From: Acidobacteriota bacterium
GTDB lineage: Bacteria > Acidobacteriota > Polarisedimenticolia > Polarisedimenticolales > Polarisedimenticolaceae
Length of the DNA: 9,907 nucleotides
Reading direction: 5' to 3'
Assembly (NCBI GenBank): GCA_011773795.1
Contig: WVWW01000004.1
Span: 1-9,907, forward strand
Shown one piece after another: positions 1 through 5,420 of the stretch. The stretch's first letter is position 1. Each line of letters starts with the position of its first letter. A model generated the notes under the pieces. It was given only the letters and a program-made list of their open reading frames with translations. It was not told where the DNA came from and ran no database searches. The position numbers and the translations under genes were made by a program.

Positions 1-2
1 TC

Positions 3-923
3 ATCGACCTGTTCAAGCCCGGGCTGCCGGGTGACCCGGACACGGTCGGTGCCATCATCCCAGCGCCCAACATCTGCAACGGAAACGGGATCTGCGAACC
101 GCAGGAGAGCTGCAGCAACTGTCCCACCGACTGCAACACGCAGGGCGACCCGACCGGTTTCTGCGGCGACGGCATCTGCGAGGAAGCGCTGCTCGAGGAT
201 TGCCTGACCTGTCCGTCGGACTGTGCCGGAAGACAAAACGGTAATATGGGTCAACGCTACTGCTGCGGGAACGGCGGCGGCGAGAATCCCGTGTCGTGCT
301 TCGATGCCCGGTGCACGAGCGGCGGCTTCAGTTGCGGCTCCACCGGCTCCGTCTTCTGCTGCGGCGACGGCACCTGCGATCCCACCGAGGATTCCTGCAT
401 CTGTGCCGCGGATTGCGGCCCCGCTCCGCCGATGGAGTTTGCCTGCGACGACGGCGTTGATGACGACTGTGACGGCGAGTTGGACTGTGCCGACAGGGAT
501 TGCTGCACGGACGGCCTGTGCGTGACCGGGGTCGACAACGACTCCGACGGGGTCGCCGACTGCGATTGTGACGACTCCAACCCCGGTGTCTGGGATTCGC
601 CGGGCGAGGTCACGATGCTCACGTTGCAGAAGGGTGGCGTGACGGCGACGCTGGACTGGGCCTCCCCGGCCAGTCCGGGCGCCACATCGTTGAACTACGA
701 AGCGTTGCGCTCGGGCGACCCGGACGATTTCGTCTCTGCCAGCGAATGTCTCGGCGATGCGGATCCGACGGACCTGACCAACATCGACCCCGAAGTCCCG
801 GCGCTCGGGACGCTCTACCAATACCTCATCCGGGCCTTGAACGATTGTCCCGGGACCGCGGGCACCGGCACGATCGGGTCGGACTCGGGCAACGTGCAGC
901 GACCCGCCGCCGCCTGTCCCTGA
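3..923 (+). CDS. Secreted Cys-rich repeat protein, 3' end (partial)
   Basis: The reading frame is open from the left edge, so the N-terminus, catalytic domain (if any) and signal peptide are missing; 306 residues are visible. Residues 25-44, 54-74 and 120-138 are three diverged Cys repeats of the form C-[NG]-x-G-x-C-[ED]-x-x-E-x-C-x-x-C-x-x-D-C. Residues 148-167 (CDDGVDDDCDG...) and 178-195 (DNDSDGVADCDCDD...) are Asp/Cys-rich and resemble the MopE-type putative metal-binding motif (Pfam Cu-binding_MopE family). Residues about 203-306 look like a fibronectin/Ig-like beta domain (TATLDWASP, YQYLIRALNDC) ending in a conserved-looking Cys near the C-terminus. An internal ATG at 246 is in frame, but it lies between Cys repeats and is not a sensible start. 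The protein is probably extracellular and disulfide- or metal-stabilised. The missing upstream part could be a metalloprotease or other exoenzyme, as is common with such tails, but nothing here shows it. Left-edge residues IDLFKPGLPGDP are unassigned. Confidence 0.85.
   Translation: MDLFKPGLPGDPDTVGAIIPAPNICNGNGICEPQESCSNCPTDCNTQGDPTGFCGDGICEEALLEDCLTCPSDCAGRQNGNMGQRYCCGNGGGENPVSCFDARCTSGGFSCGSTGSVFCCGDGTCDPTEDSCICAADCGPAPPMEFACDDGVDDDCDGELDCADRDCCTDGLCVTGVDNDSDGVADCDCDDSNPGVWDSPGEVTMLTLQKGGVTATLDWASPASPGATSLNYEALRSGDPDDFVSASECLGDADPTDLTNIDPEVPALGTLYQYLIRALNDCPGTAGTGTIGSDSGNVQRPAAACP
75..416 (+). repeat. Three diverged Cys-rich protein repeats
   Basis: Within the partial secreted protein, coding repeats lie at 75-134, 162-224 and 360-416. 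Each carries a G-x-G-x-C core followed by an acidic E/D stretch and a closing C-x-x-C or C-x-C, then x-x-D-C. Copies 1 and 2 end in CPTDC and CPSDC; copy 3 ends in CAADC. The 135-bp gap between copies 2 and 3 codes for another Cys-rich stretch (YCCGNGGG, CFDARC) without the full pattern. The repeats are visible at protein level only; the DNA is too diverged to be a recent tandem duplication. Confidence 0.75.
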
Positions 924-933
924 CGTCGGCCCG

Positions 934-950
934 GCGAGCTCAGGGCTCGC
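934..950. terminator. Short hairpin at convergent gene ends (possible bidirectional terminator)
   Basis: GCGAGC (934-939), loop TCAGG, GCTCGC (945-950): a perfect 6-bp stem between two convergent genes only 16 bp apart. It overlaps the stop codon of the minus-strand gene (TGA read from 940-942). There is no T-run on either side, so a classical intrinsic terminator is not supported; it may be a weak bidirectional terminator or 3' stabiliser, or chance in GC-rich DNA. Confidence 0.3.
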
Positions 951-3831
951 GCGCGTGGATGCGCGACGCGAAACGGAACCAGCCGATCGAACCGTCCGCG
1001 TTGCGGATGATCTCGGCCGCGCGCCCCGGGACGGGGCCTCGCGTGATGATGAAACGGTCTCGCGCGACCATGCCGAGCTCGACGGTCGTCGGGGGTGATC
1101 GCGGCGAGTCGCGCTCGGGGAATCCCATCTTCTGGGTCACCGTGGCCAGCAAGGTGTCGCCGTCATCCAGGTGCAGCTCGATGTCCATGTACGGGCGCGT
1201 GTAGGTCCCGATGTATTCGCGAAGATCGTCGGCGTCGGTCTTCAGCGGCTCCGGATCGGTAACCACGGCATCGAGGTACTCGCGGAGTACCCAGCGGACG
1301 GCATCGCGGTTGAGCCGGCGACCGGTCTCCGCGTTGGTCAGGGTCGCGAGAACCAACTCGTGCCCGGGAACGACGGTCAGCATCGCGCGCTGGCCCAACG
1401 TGGCCCCGCCGTGGGAGCTTCGTCTCACGCCACCCGAATCGCTGACGTGCCAGGTCAGCGCCATCTGCTCGTCCGAGCCGTGCTTGGTCAGGATCGGCGT
1501 GTGCATCGCCTCGAGCGACTCGGCCGACAGGATGCGCTCGCCGCCGACCGCGGTCCCGTCGCCGAGGTGAAACTCGCCGTAGCGCAGCAGGTCCCGAACA
1601 CTGCAGGTCACCGCGCCGGCGGAGTTGGCCGCCCGGGATAACTGCCAGGGGCGTAGCACGCGGAAGCCCGTCGGCGCCCACGCGTGGCCCGCGGCGAAGC
1701 GCCGGGTCAGGACGTCGGTCGGCTCGATGAAACACTCCGACAAACCGAGCGGCTCGAGCAGCATCTGCTCGAGCGCCTGTTCGTACGTCATACCGGTCAC
1801 GACCTCGATCAGACGCCCGGCCACGACGAAGCCCGCGTTGTTGTAGGACCAGACGGCGCGCAGCGGTGCGATCTGCGGCAGCGTCGCCATCTCTCGGACC
1901 TTGAGATCGAGCGCGTCGTCCCCCGGCCCGGTGCTACCGAAATTGTCCCCGGCCCAGCCGCCGAGGTGCGTCAGGAGATCTCGAACCGTCGCCTCTTCCG
2001 ATGCTTCAGCGTCGGCAACCCGGAACTCGGGCAGGTAGGTGCGGATCGTTGCGTCGAGGTCGATGCGCCCCTCGTCGGCGAGGCGCACCAAGAGCGTCCC
2101 GGTGAACGTCTTGGTGATCGAACCGATCTGGAACAGCGTCTCGTCGGTGACGTCGAGCGGATGATCGACGTTGGTCACGCCGCGCCCGCAGGTGAACGTC
2201 CGGCCGCGAACGGAGAGGCCGACCGCCGCGCCGGGCACGCCGTAGTCCGTCATCCAGCGTTCGACGTCGTCGCAGAGCTGCCCGAATCGCTCTCCGAGCG
2301 GTGGCTCCCCCGGCTCCTCGAGGTAACGCCCCTTCACGGGTCGTCCGGGAAACGCATCCTCGACCAGCTCGCCGCCGCGGACGACCGGGGTGCCGGACAC
2401 GAGGACGTGTTCGATTCCCGTGGAGTAGTCGAGCTGCTCGAACGTGGCGTTGTCGATGACGGTGTCGGGGTCGAACAGGACGAGATCGGCATCCGCCCCG
2501 ACCTGGACCCGGCCCTTGCGCTTCATCGCCGGGGCGATGCGCTCCAACCGCCGGGCCGGCATCAGGGTCATCTTGCGGATCGCCGAGCTCAGGTCGACGA
2601 CCTCACGCTCACGCACGTAGCGGCCGAGCACGCGCGCGAACGTCCCCGCGGAACGCGGGTGCGCCCCCGGGGCGTAGGGCATGGCATCCGAGGCGATCAT
2701 CACGAACGGGGTGCGGATCGCCAGGTCGATCATCGCGTCTTTCATGAAGTGGATGATCACGATCCCGCCCTGCTCGTAGTACCTGTCGAAGGTCTCCCGG
2801 GTCAGACGCTCTCCCGTGTCCTGCCACTGCAGGTCGCCGTAGGAGATTCCGAGACGCTCCTGCCAGCCCTCGTCGAAGATCGCCGAGTCGATCGACGTCG
2901 ACGCCGCGGTGTAGGGATAAGCCTCGGTCGTGACGTCGAGCCCGCGGCGTTGCGCTCCCTCGATCAGGTTGAGGATCTCGGGGGTGGCGTCGCCCGACAT
3001 GCTGTTGACGTGCACGATGTGCAGCGGTGCCCCGGTCGAGGCGGCGTCCGCGATCACCTCCTGCATCGCGTCGATGGTCATCGAACGGACGTGGGTGTAG
3101 ATCGGGGCGTCGCGCTTGGCCGCGAGCGCGAACACGTCGAGGATCTCCTTGCGCGTCGCTCCGGGGTAGTACTGGTGTGCGACGCCGAAACCGAGCCCAC
3201 CCTCGCGCAACCCCTGGTCCAGCAGGCGGTAGAGCGCGTTGCGCGCCGTGTCCGGCAGGCCGGCGTTGCGCGCCTCGTCGAAGAACTCGATCTGCTCGTA
3301 GATCTTCCAGCGCTCCTCCGTGACCGCGGCTTCCTTCAACAGCGGTTCGGCGGCGCGGACGGCCTCCTGCAGGTCGGGCATCACGAGCGCGCGAGCCTCG
3401 CCGTGACCCACCGAGGCTCCGTAGTGGATCCGCATCCGCCCCTCACGCGCGGCGAACCACTCGGCCAGCCGGTTGAAGCCGCCCTCGAGCTCGAGCGCGG
3501 TCGTCACCCCGTCACGGGCGCGGTAACGGATCGCGTCGTCGCTCAGGCCGTGGGCGTGGAGGTCGATGAAGCCGGGCGCGACGACGAGCCCGGTCGCGTC
3601 GATCAGGATGCCGCCGGCTCCCGGATCGGTGTCCAGCCCCTCGCGGATGGCGACGATGCTCCCGCCGCGGATCCCGACGTCGCGGACGGCGTCGAGGCCG
3701 GTTTCCGGGTCGATCACGCGGCCGCTCTTCAACACGACGTCGAAGGACTCTTCGGCGGCGACGAGCGGAAGAACCGTGGCCAGCACGAGTAACAGGACGG
3801 CCGCCTGCGGCCGGTAGACGAATCGACGCAT
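940..3831 (-). CDS. Exported D-aminoacylase-like amidohydrolase fused to a serine beta-lactamase-family hydrolase
   Basis: 963 aa. Residues 1-26 are a Sec signal peptide (RR, hydrophobic core AVLLLVLATVLPLVAA, cut before EE), so the enzyme is periplasmic or secreted. Residues 29-490 are an amidohydrolase-superfamily barrel most like N-acyl-D-amino-acid/D-glutamate deacylases: metal ligands H92 and H94 (DLHAH), H247 (THVR), H274 (HIVH), catalytic D382 (ASDA), and the EAYPYTA segment at 303. Where the best-known D-aminoacylase has a bridging Cys, this protein has ALELEGG (E114/E116). After a short linker (about 491-515), residues 516-855 are a class C beta-lactamase/DD-peptidase-type domain: S571-x-x-K574, Y663-N-N665 and H807-G-G, the last replacing KTG as in many esterase-like members. 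Residues 862-963 form a small beta-rich tail, DUF3471-like. Both active sites look intact. The start is fixed by the signal peptide and a GGAGG Shine-Dalgarno 7 nt upstream. The exact substrate is unknown; N-acylated D-amino-acid peptides are an inference. Confidence 0.93.
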   Translation of the reverse strand: MRRFVYRPQAAVLLLVLATVLPLVAAEESFDVVLKSGRVIDPETGLDAVRDVGIRGGSIVAIREGLDTDPGAGGILIDATGLVVAPGFIDLHAHGLSDDAIRYRARDGVTTALELEGGFNRLAEWFAAREGRMRIHYGASVGHGEARALVMPDLQEAVRAAEPLLKEAAVTEERWKIYEQIEFFDEARNAGLPDTARNALYRLLDQGLREGGLGFGVAHQYYPGATRKEILDVFALAAKRDAPIYTHVRSMTIDAMQEVIADAASTGAPLHIVHVNSMSGDATPEILNLIEGAQRRGLDVTTEAYPYTAASTSIDSAIFDEGWQERLGISYGDLQWQDTGERLTRETFDRYYEQGGIVIIHFMKDAMIDLAIRTPFVMIASDAMPYAPGAHPRSAGTFARVLGRYVREREVVDLSSAIRKMTLMPARRLERIAPAMKRKGRVQVGADADLVLFDPDTVIDNATFEQLDYSTGIEHVLVSGTPVVRGGELVEDAFPGRPVKGRYLEEPGEPPLGERFGQLCDDVERWMTDYGVPGAAVGLSVRGRTFTCGRGVTNVDHPLDVTDETLFQIGSITKTFTGTLLVRLADEGRIDLDATIRTYLPEFRVADAEASEEATVRDLLTHLGGWAGDNFGSTGPGDDALDLKVREMATLPQIAPLRAVWSYNNAGFVVAGRLIEVVTGMTYEQALEQMLLEPLGLSECFIEPTDVLTRRFAAGHAWAPTGFRVLRPWQLSRAANSAGAVTCSVRDLLRYGEFHLGDGTAVGGERILSAESLEAMHTPILTKHGSDEQMALTWHVSDSGGVRRSSHGGATLGQRAMLTVVPGHELVLATLTNAETGRRLNRDAVRWVLREYLDAVVTDPEPLKTDADDLREYIGTYTRPYMDIELHLDDGDTLLATVTQKMGFPERDSPRSPPTTVELGMVARDRFIITRGPVPGRAAEIIRNADGSIGWFRFASRIHAREP

Positions 3832-3838
3832 GCCTTCC

Positions 3839-3843
3839 CCTCC
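3839..3843 (-). promoter_or_regulatory. Strong Shine-Dalgarno for the amidohydrolase fusion
   Basis: Read on the minus strand, GGAGG (within GGAGGGGAAGGC) stands 7 nt before the ATG at 3831. It supports that start and contrasts with the SD-less starts of four neighbouring genes. Confidence 0.75.
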
Positions 3844-3852
3844 GAGTCTCCC

Positions 3853-3858
3853 AGTCTA
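3853..3858 (-). promoter_or_regulatory. Possible -10 element for the amidohydrolase fusion
   Basis: TAGACT on the minus strand, 21 nt before the ATG and in the 40-bp gap after the DUF188 gene. A TSS about 7 nt downstream would give a leader of roughly 15 nt carrying the GGAGG. I find no good -35. The gene may instead, or also, be read through from the DUF188 gene upstream. Confidence 0.35.
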
Positions 3859-3871
3859 TCGAAAAACGGGT

Positions 3872-4336
3872 TTAGCTCTTCTGATTCCGCTTGAGACAGC
3901 GGGTCAACAACCGGTCCAGCCCGTTGGCGAACGCCTGCCGGTCGCCCTTGCCCAACGCGTCCGGGCCGCCGGTTTCGACGCCGGTGCTGCGCAGGTGATC
4001 CATGAGGTCGCGCATCGCGAGCCTCTCGCGGATGTTCTCCTCCGTGAGCTCCTCCCCTCGCGGCCCGAGCACGTGACCGCCCCTGTCGATGACGGCGGCG
4101 GCGAGCGGGATATCGCCCGTGACGACGAGGTCCCCGTCGCTCACCAGCTCGACGATGCGGTGGTCCGCCTCGTCGAAGCCGGCCGGCACCCGGAGCGCCT
4201 CGATCCACGGTGAGCGAGGAACTTGCAGCGGCTTGTTGGCCACCAGCGTGAGACGGACCTCGACGCGCTCCGCGGCGCGGTAGAGGATCTCCTTGATGAC
4301 CCGTGGACAGGCGTCCGCATCGACCCAGATCTGCAT
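3872..4336 (-). CDS. yaiI: YaiI/YqxD family protein (DUF188, UPF0178)
   Basis: 154 aa, the normal full length for this family. It opens with the family hallmark MQIWVDADACP (D6, D8, C10), then has VANKP at 33-36, the GFDEADHRIVE segment (D55, D58), TGDIPLA at 73-79 (D75), GPRGEELTEENI at 91-102 and the C-terminal GGPDALGKGDRQAFANGLDRLL block at 123-144. The family has a PIN/NYN-like nuclease fold with an acidic cluster; a true cellular function is not established, so nuclease activity is an inference. It is predicted cytoplasmic, with no signal peptide. The start is fixed by the conserved N-terminus. There is no Shine-Dalgarno; a TAAGAT hexamer lies 8 nt before the ATG, suggesting a leaderless message. 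It lies 40 bp upstream of the amidohydrolase fusion on the same strand and could be co-transcribed with it, but no functional link is apparent. Confidence 0.95.
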   Translation of the reverse strand: MQIWVDADACPRVIKEILYRAAERVEVRLTLVANKPLQVPRSPWIEALRVPAGFDEADHRIVELVSDGDLVVTGDIPLAAAVIDRGGHVLGPRGEELTEENIRERLAMRDLMDHLRSTGVETGGPDALGKGDRQAFANGLDRLLTRCLKRNQKS

Positions 4337-4344
4337 CGCGGACC

Positions 4345-4350
4345 ATCTTA
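4345..4350 (-). promoter_or_regulatory. -10-like TAAGAT, 8 nt before the DUF188 start
   Basis: Minus-strand TAAGAT-N8-ATG. At this spacing a sigma70-type polymerase would start at or 1-2 nt before the A of ATG, giving a leaderless mRNA. The same hexamer with the same spacing occurs before the kinase gene (6895-6900). No -35 is evident. Confidence 0.5.
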
Positions 4351-4392
4351 GCCGCGACGGCCGGCCCGGGTGCGCCCGGTCGGGGCCGAACC

Positions 4393-4398
4393 TATATT
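4393..4398 (+). promoter_or_regulatory. -10-like TATATT, 6 nt before the secreted TPR protein start
   Basis: TATATT-N6-ATG(4405) in otherwise GC-rich DNA. The only purine-rich stretch, GGAAG, sits 1 nt before the ATG, too close to work as a Shine-Dalgarno. The expected TSS falls on or next to the start codon. It lies in the 68-bp divergent region shared with the DUF188 promoter; there is no recognisable -35. Confidence 0.5.
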
Positions 4399-4404
4399 GG
4401 AAGC

Positions 4405-5082
4405 ATGCGTCTCACGCTGGCCGGCCTGGTGCTTGGCGCCCTTTCCGTCTTACCTTCTTTCGCGGAGGAGCTTCCGCGCTGGACCCCGAGTCACTGTCTC
4501 GAGTACGGCGATGTGGCCCCCGCGGACGGTGACGCGGCAGAGGCGCTCTGGAACGAAGCCTACCGCGACGGGTTCGGCGCCGTTCAGCGAGGCGAGTACG
4601 ACGTCGCCGAGCACCAGATGTGCCGTGCGCTGATCGCGGCGCGAGACTTCGATGCGAGGGACTGGCGTTTCGCGGAGACGCTCGACGAGCTCGGCCTGAT
4701 CGCGTTCCAGCTCCGCGACTTCGAGCTGGCCGAGCGCATGCAGGGAGCGGCCATCGGCGAGATGCTGCTGGCCGCGGGGCCCCACGGGGAACCGCTCGCC
4801 GGCCTCGAATCATCGGATCATGCCGTGATCCGGCCGGACTGCGCCTCCGGGATTCGCGTCTACACGGACCGCATGAACCTGATCCACGAGCGAGTCCCGG
4901 GGCGAATCGCGACGCAAGCCATCCGCGAGGAGCCGTGGAGCATCTTCTCCGCCGGGTACATCCCGTTCGACGCCGGCCTGGCATCCCGGCTGGATTGGCT
5001 GATCTCGCAGTACCTGCTCGAGGAGAACCTCGGCGCGGCGGATACCCTCGCCGCGCTGCAGAACGAAATCCTCGGCCAATAA
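4405..5082 (+). CDS. Secreted TPR-like protein of unknown function
   Basis: 225 aa from the ATG at 4405. This start is chosen over an in-frame ATG at 4303 because it gives a clean signal peptide (residues 1-20, hydrophobic LTLAGLVLGALSVLPSFA, cut before EE) and because 4303 lies inside the divergent DUF188 gene. The mature protein is mostly helical. Residues about 47-79 (LWNEAYRDGFGAVQRGEYDVA...) and 88-121 (FAETLDELGLIAFQLRDFELA...) form two TPR-type helical hairpins with the usual small residues and A/L spacing. Residues 192-222 give a third possible hairpin. Cys at 31, 73 and 146. There is no catalytic motif. It is predicted to be periplasmic and likely a protein-protein scaffold. The zinc-ribbon gene follows after 52 bp on the same strand but has its own promoter-like hexamer and Shine-Dalgarno. 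I do not recognise the family. Confidence 0.85.
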   Translation: MRLTLAGLVLGALSVLPSFAEELPRWTPSHCLEYGDVAPADGDAAEALWNEAYRDGFGAVQRGEYDVAEHQMCRALIAARDFDARDWRFAETLDELGLIAFQLRDFELAERMQGAAIGEMLLAAGPHGEPLAGLESSDHAVIRPDCASGIRVYTDRMNLIHERVPGRIATQAIREEPWSIFSAGYIPFDAGLASRLDWLISQYLLEENLGAADTLAALQNEILGQ

Positions 5083-5097
5083 CTGCACCGGAAGCCG

Positions 5098-5103
5098 TAT
5101 ACT
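5098..5103 (+). promoter_or_regulatory. -10-like TATACT for the zinc-ribbon gene
   Basis: TATACT, one mismatch from TATAAT, 31 nt before the ATG at 5135. A TSS near 5110 would leave a leader of about 25 nt containing the AAGGAG Shine-Dalgarno. No clear -35 is seen 16-18 nt upstream. Confidence 0.45.
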
Positions 5104-5122
5104 CGGTCTCTCTCTTACACGG

Positions 5123-5128
5123 AAGGAG
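5123..5128 (+). promoter_or_regulatory. Shine-Dalgarno AAGGAG for the zinc-ribbon gene
   Basis: AAGGAG, 6 nt before the ATG at 5135, at ideal spacing. It is the main evidence that this very short frame is a real gene with this start. Confidence 0.75.
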
Positions 5129-5134
5129 ACGTCG

Positions 5135-5383
5135 ATGGGCTCGCTGCGCTGCAAGCTGAGCGGTTGCGATCTGGATGATTGCGGGATCTGCCGCCGTTGC
5201 GGATCCGAAGAGAAGGCCGCACACGATTGGTCCGAGGTGGAGCGCGAACGCCCCTGCTTCAGGCTGAAGCGTTGCACGCGCTGCGAGAAGACGACGGAGA
5301 TCCCGGATCACGACTGGGTCTCCAAACCCGGCGTGGTCGACGCGATCGATCTGACCTGTTCGCGTTGCGGCTTCAAGCTCTAG
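5135..5383 (+). CDS. Small triple-CxxC zinc-ribbon-like protein
   Basis: 82 aa, predicted cytoplasmic and soluble. Three CxRC knuckles are regularly spaced, about 28 residues apart: C19-R-R-C22, C47-T-R-C50 and C75-S-R-C78. The first two are followed by a conserved HDW (H30-D-W32 and H59-D-W61), so the protein reads as a repeat of [C-x-R-C-(G/E)-...-H-D-W] with a last half-unit ending CSRCGFKL. Extra Cys are at 6, 11, 16 and 41. The N-terminus CKLSGCDLDDCGICRRCG resembles the start of small bacterial proteins with CxxCG...HxW repeats. Zinc binding by paired knuckles is the obvious inference; the role (nucleic-acid or protein contact) is unknown. The ideal Shine-Dalgarno and the TATACT upstream support a real gene. 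It converges on the PQQ-propeller gene with 37 bp between stops. Confidence 0.85.
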   Translation: MGSLRCKLSGCDLDDCGICRRCGSEEKAAHDWSEVERERPCFRLKRCTRCEKTTEIPDHDWVSKPGVVDAIDLTCSRCGFKL

Positions 5384-5395
5384 GAGCTGTCCGCG

Positions 5396-5415
5396 CCGGA
5401 AGCCGACCGATCCGG
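5396..5415. terminator. Weak inverted repeat between convergent zinc-ribbon and PQQ genes
   Basis: CCGGA (5396-5400) and TCCGG (5411-5415), a 5-bp stem with a 10-nt loop, in the 37-bp convergent gap. There is no T-run. It is recorded as the only structure seen where transcription from both sides must stop; it could be chance. Confidence 0.2.
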
Positions 5416-5420
5416 GCGTT

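Noticed and set aside
1684..3792. A 702-codon open frame on the + strand opposite the amidohydrolase fusion
   Set aside because: It is antisense to a gene with clear catalytic motifs and a signal peptide. Its translation is R/D/H/V-rich with no domain, a typical GC-rich shadow frame.
4366..4379. CCGGG-TGCG-CCCGG hairpin in the DUF188/TPR divergent region
   Set aside because: A 5-bp GC-only stem in GC-rich DNA with no T-run and no clear relation to either promoter; probably chance.
4303..4404. Earlier in-frame ATG for the TPR protein
   Set aside because: It lies inside the divergent DUF188 gene and would bury the signal peptide behind 34 Arg/Gly-rich residues.
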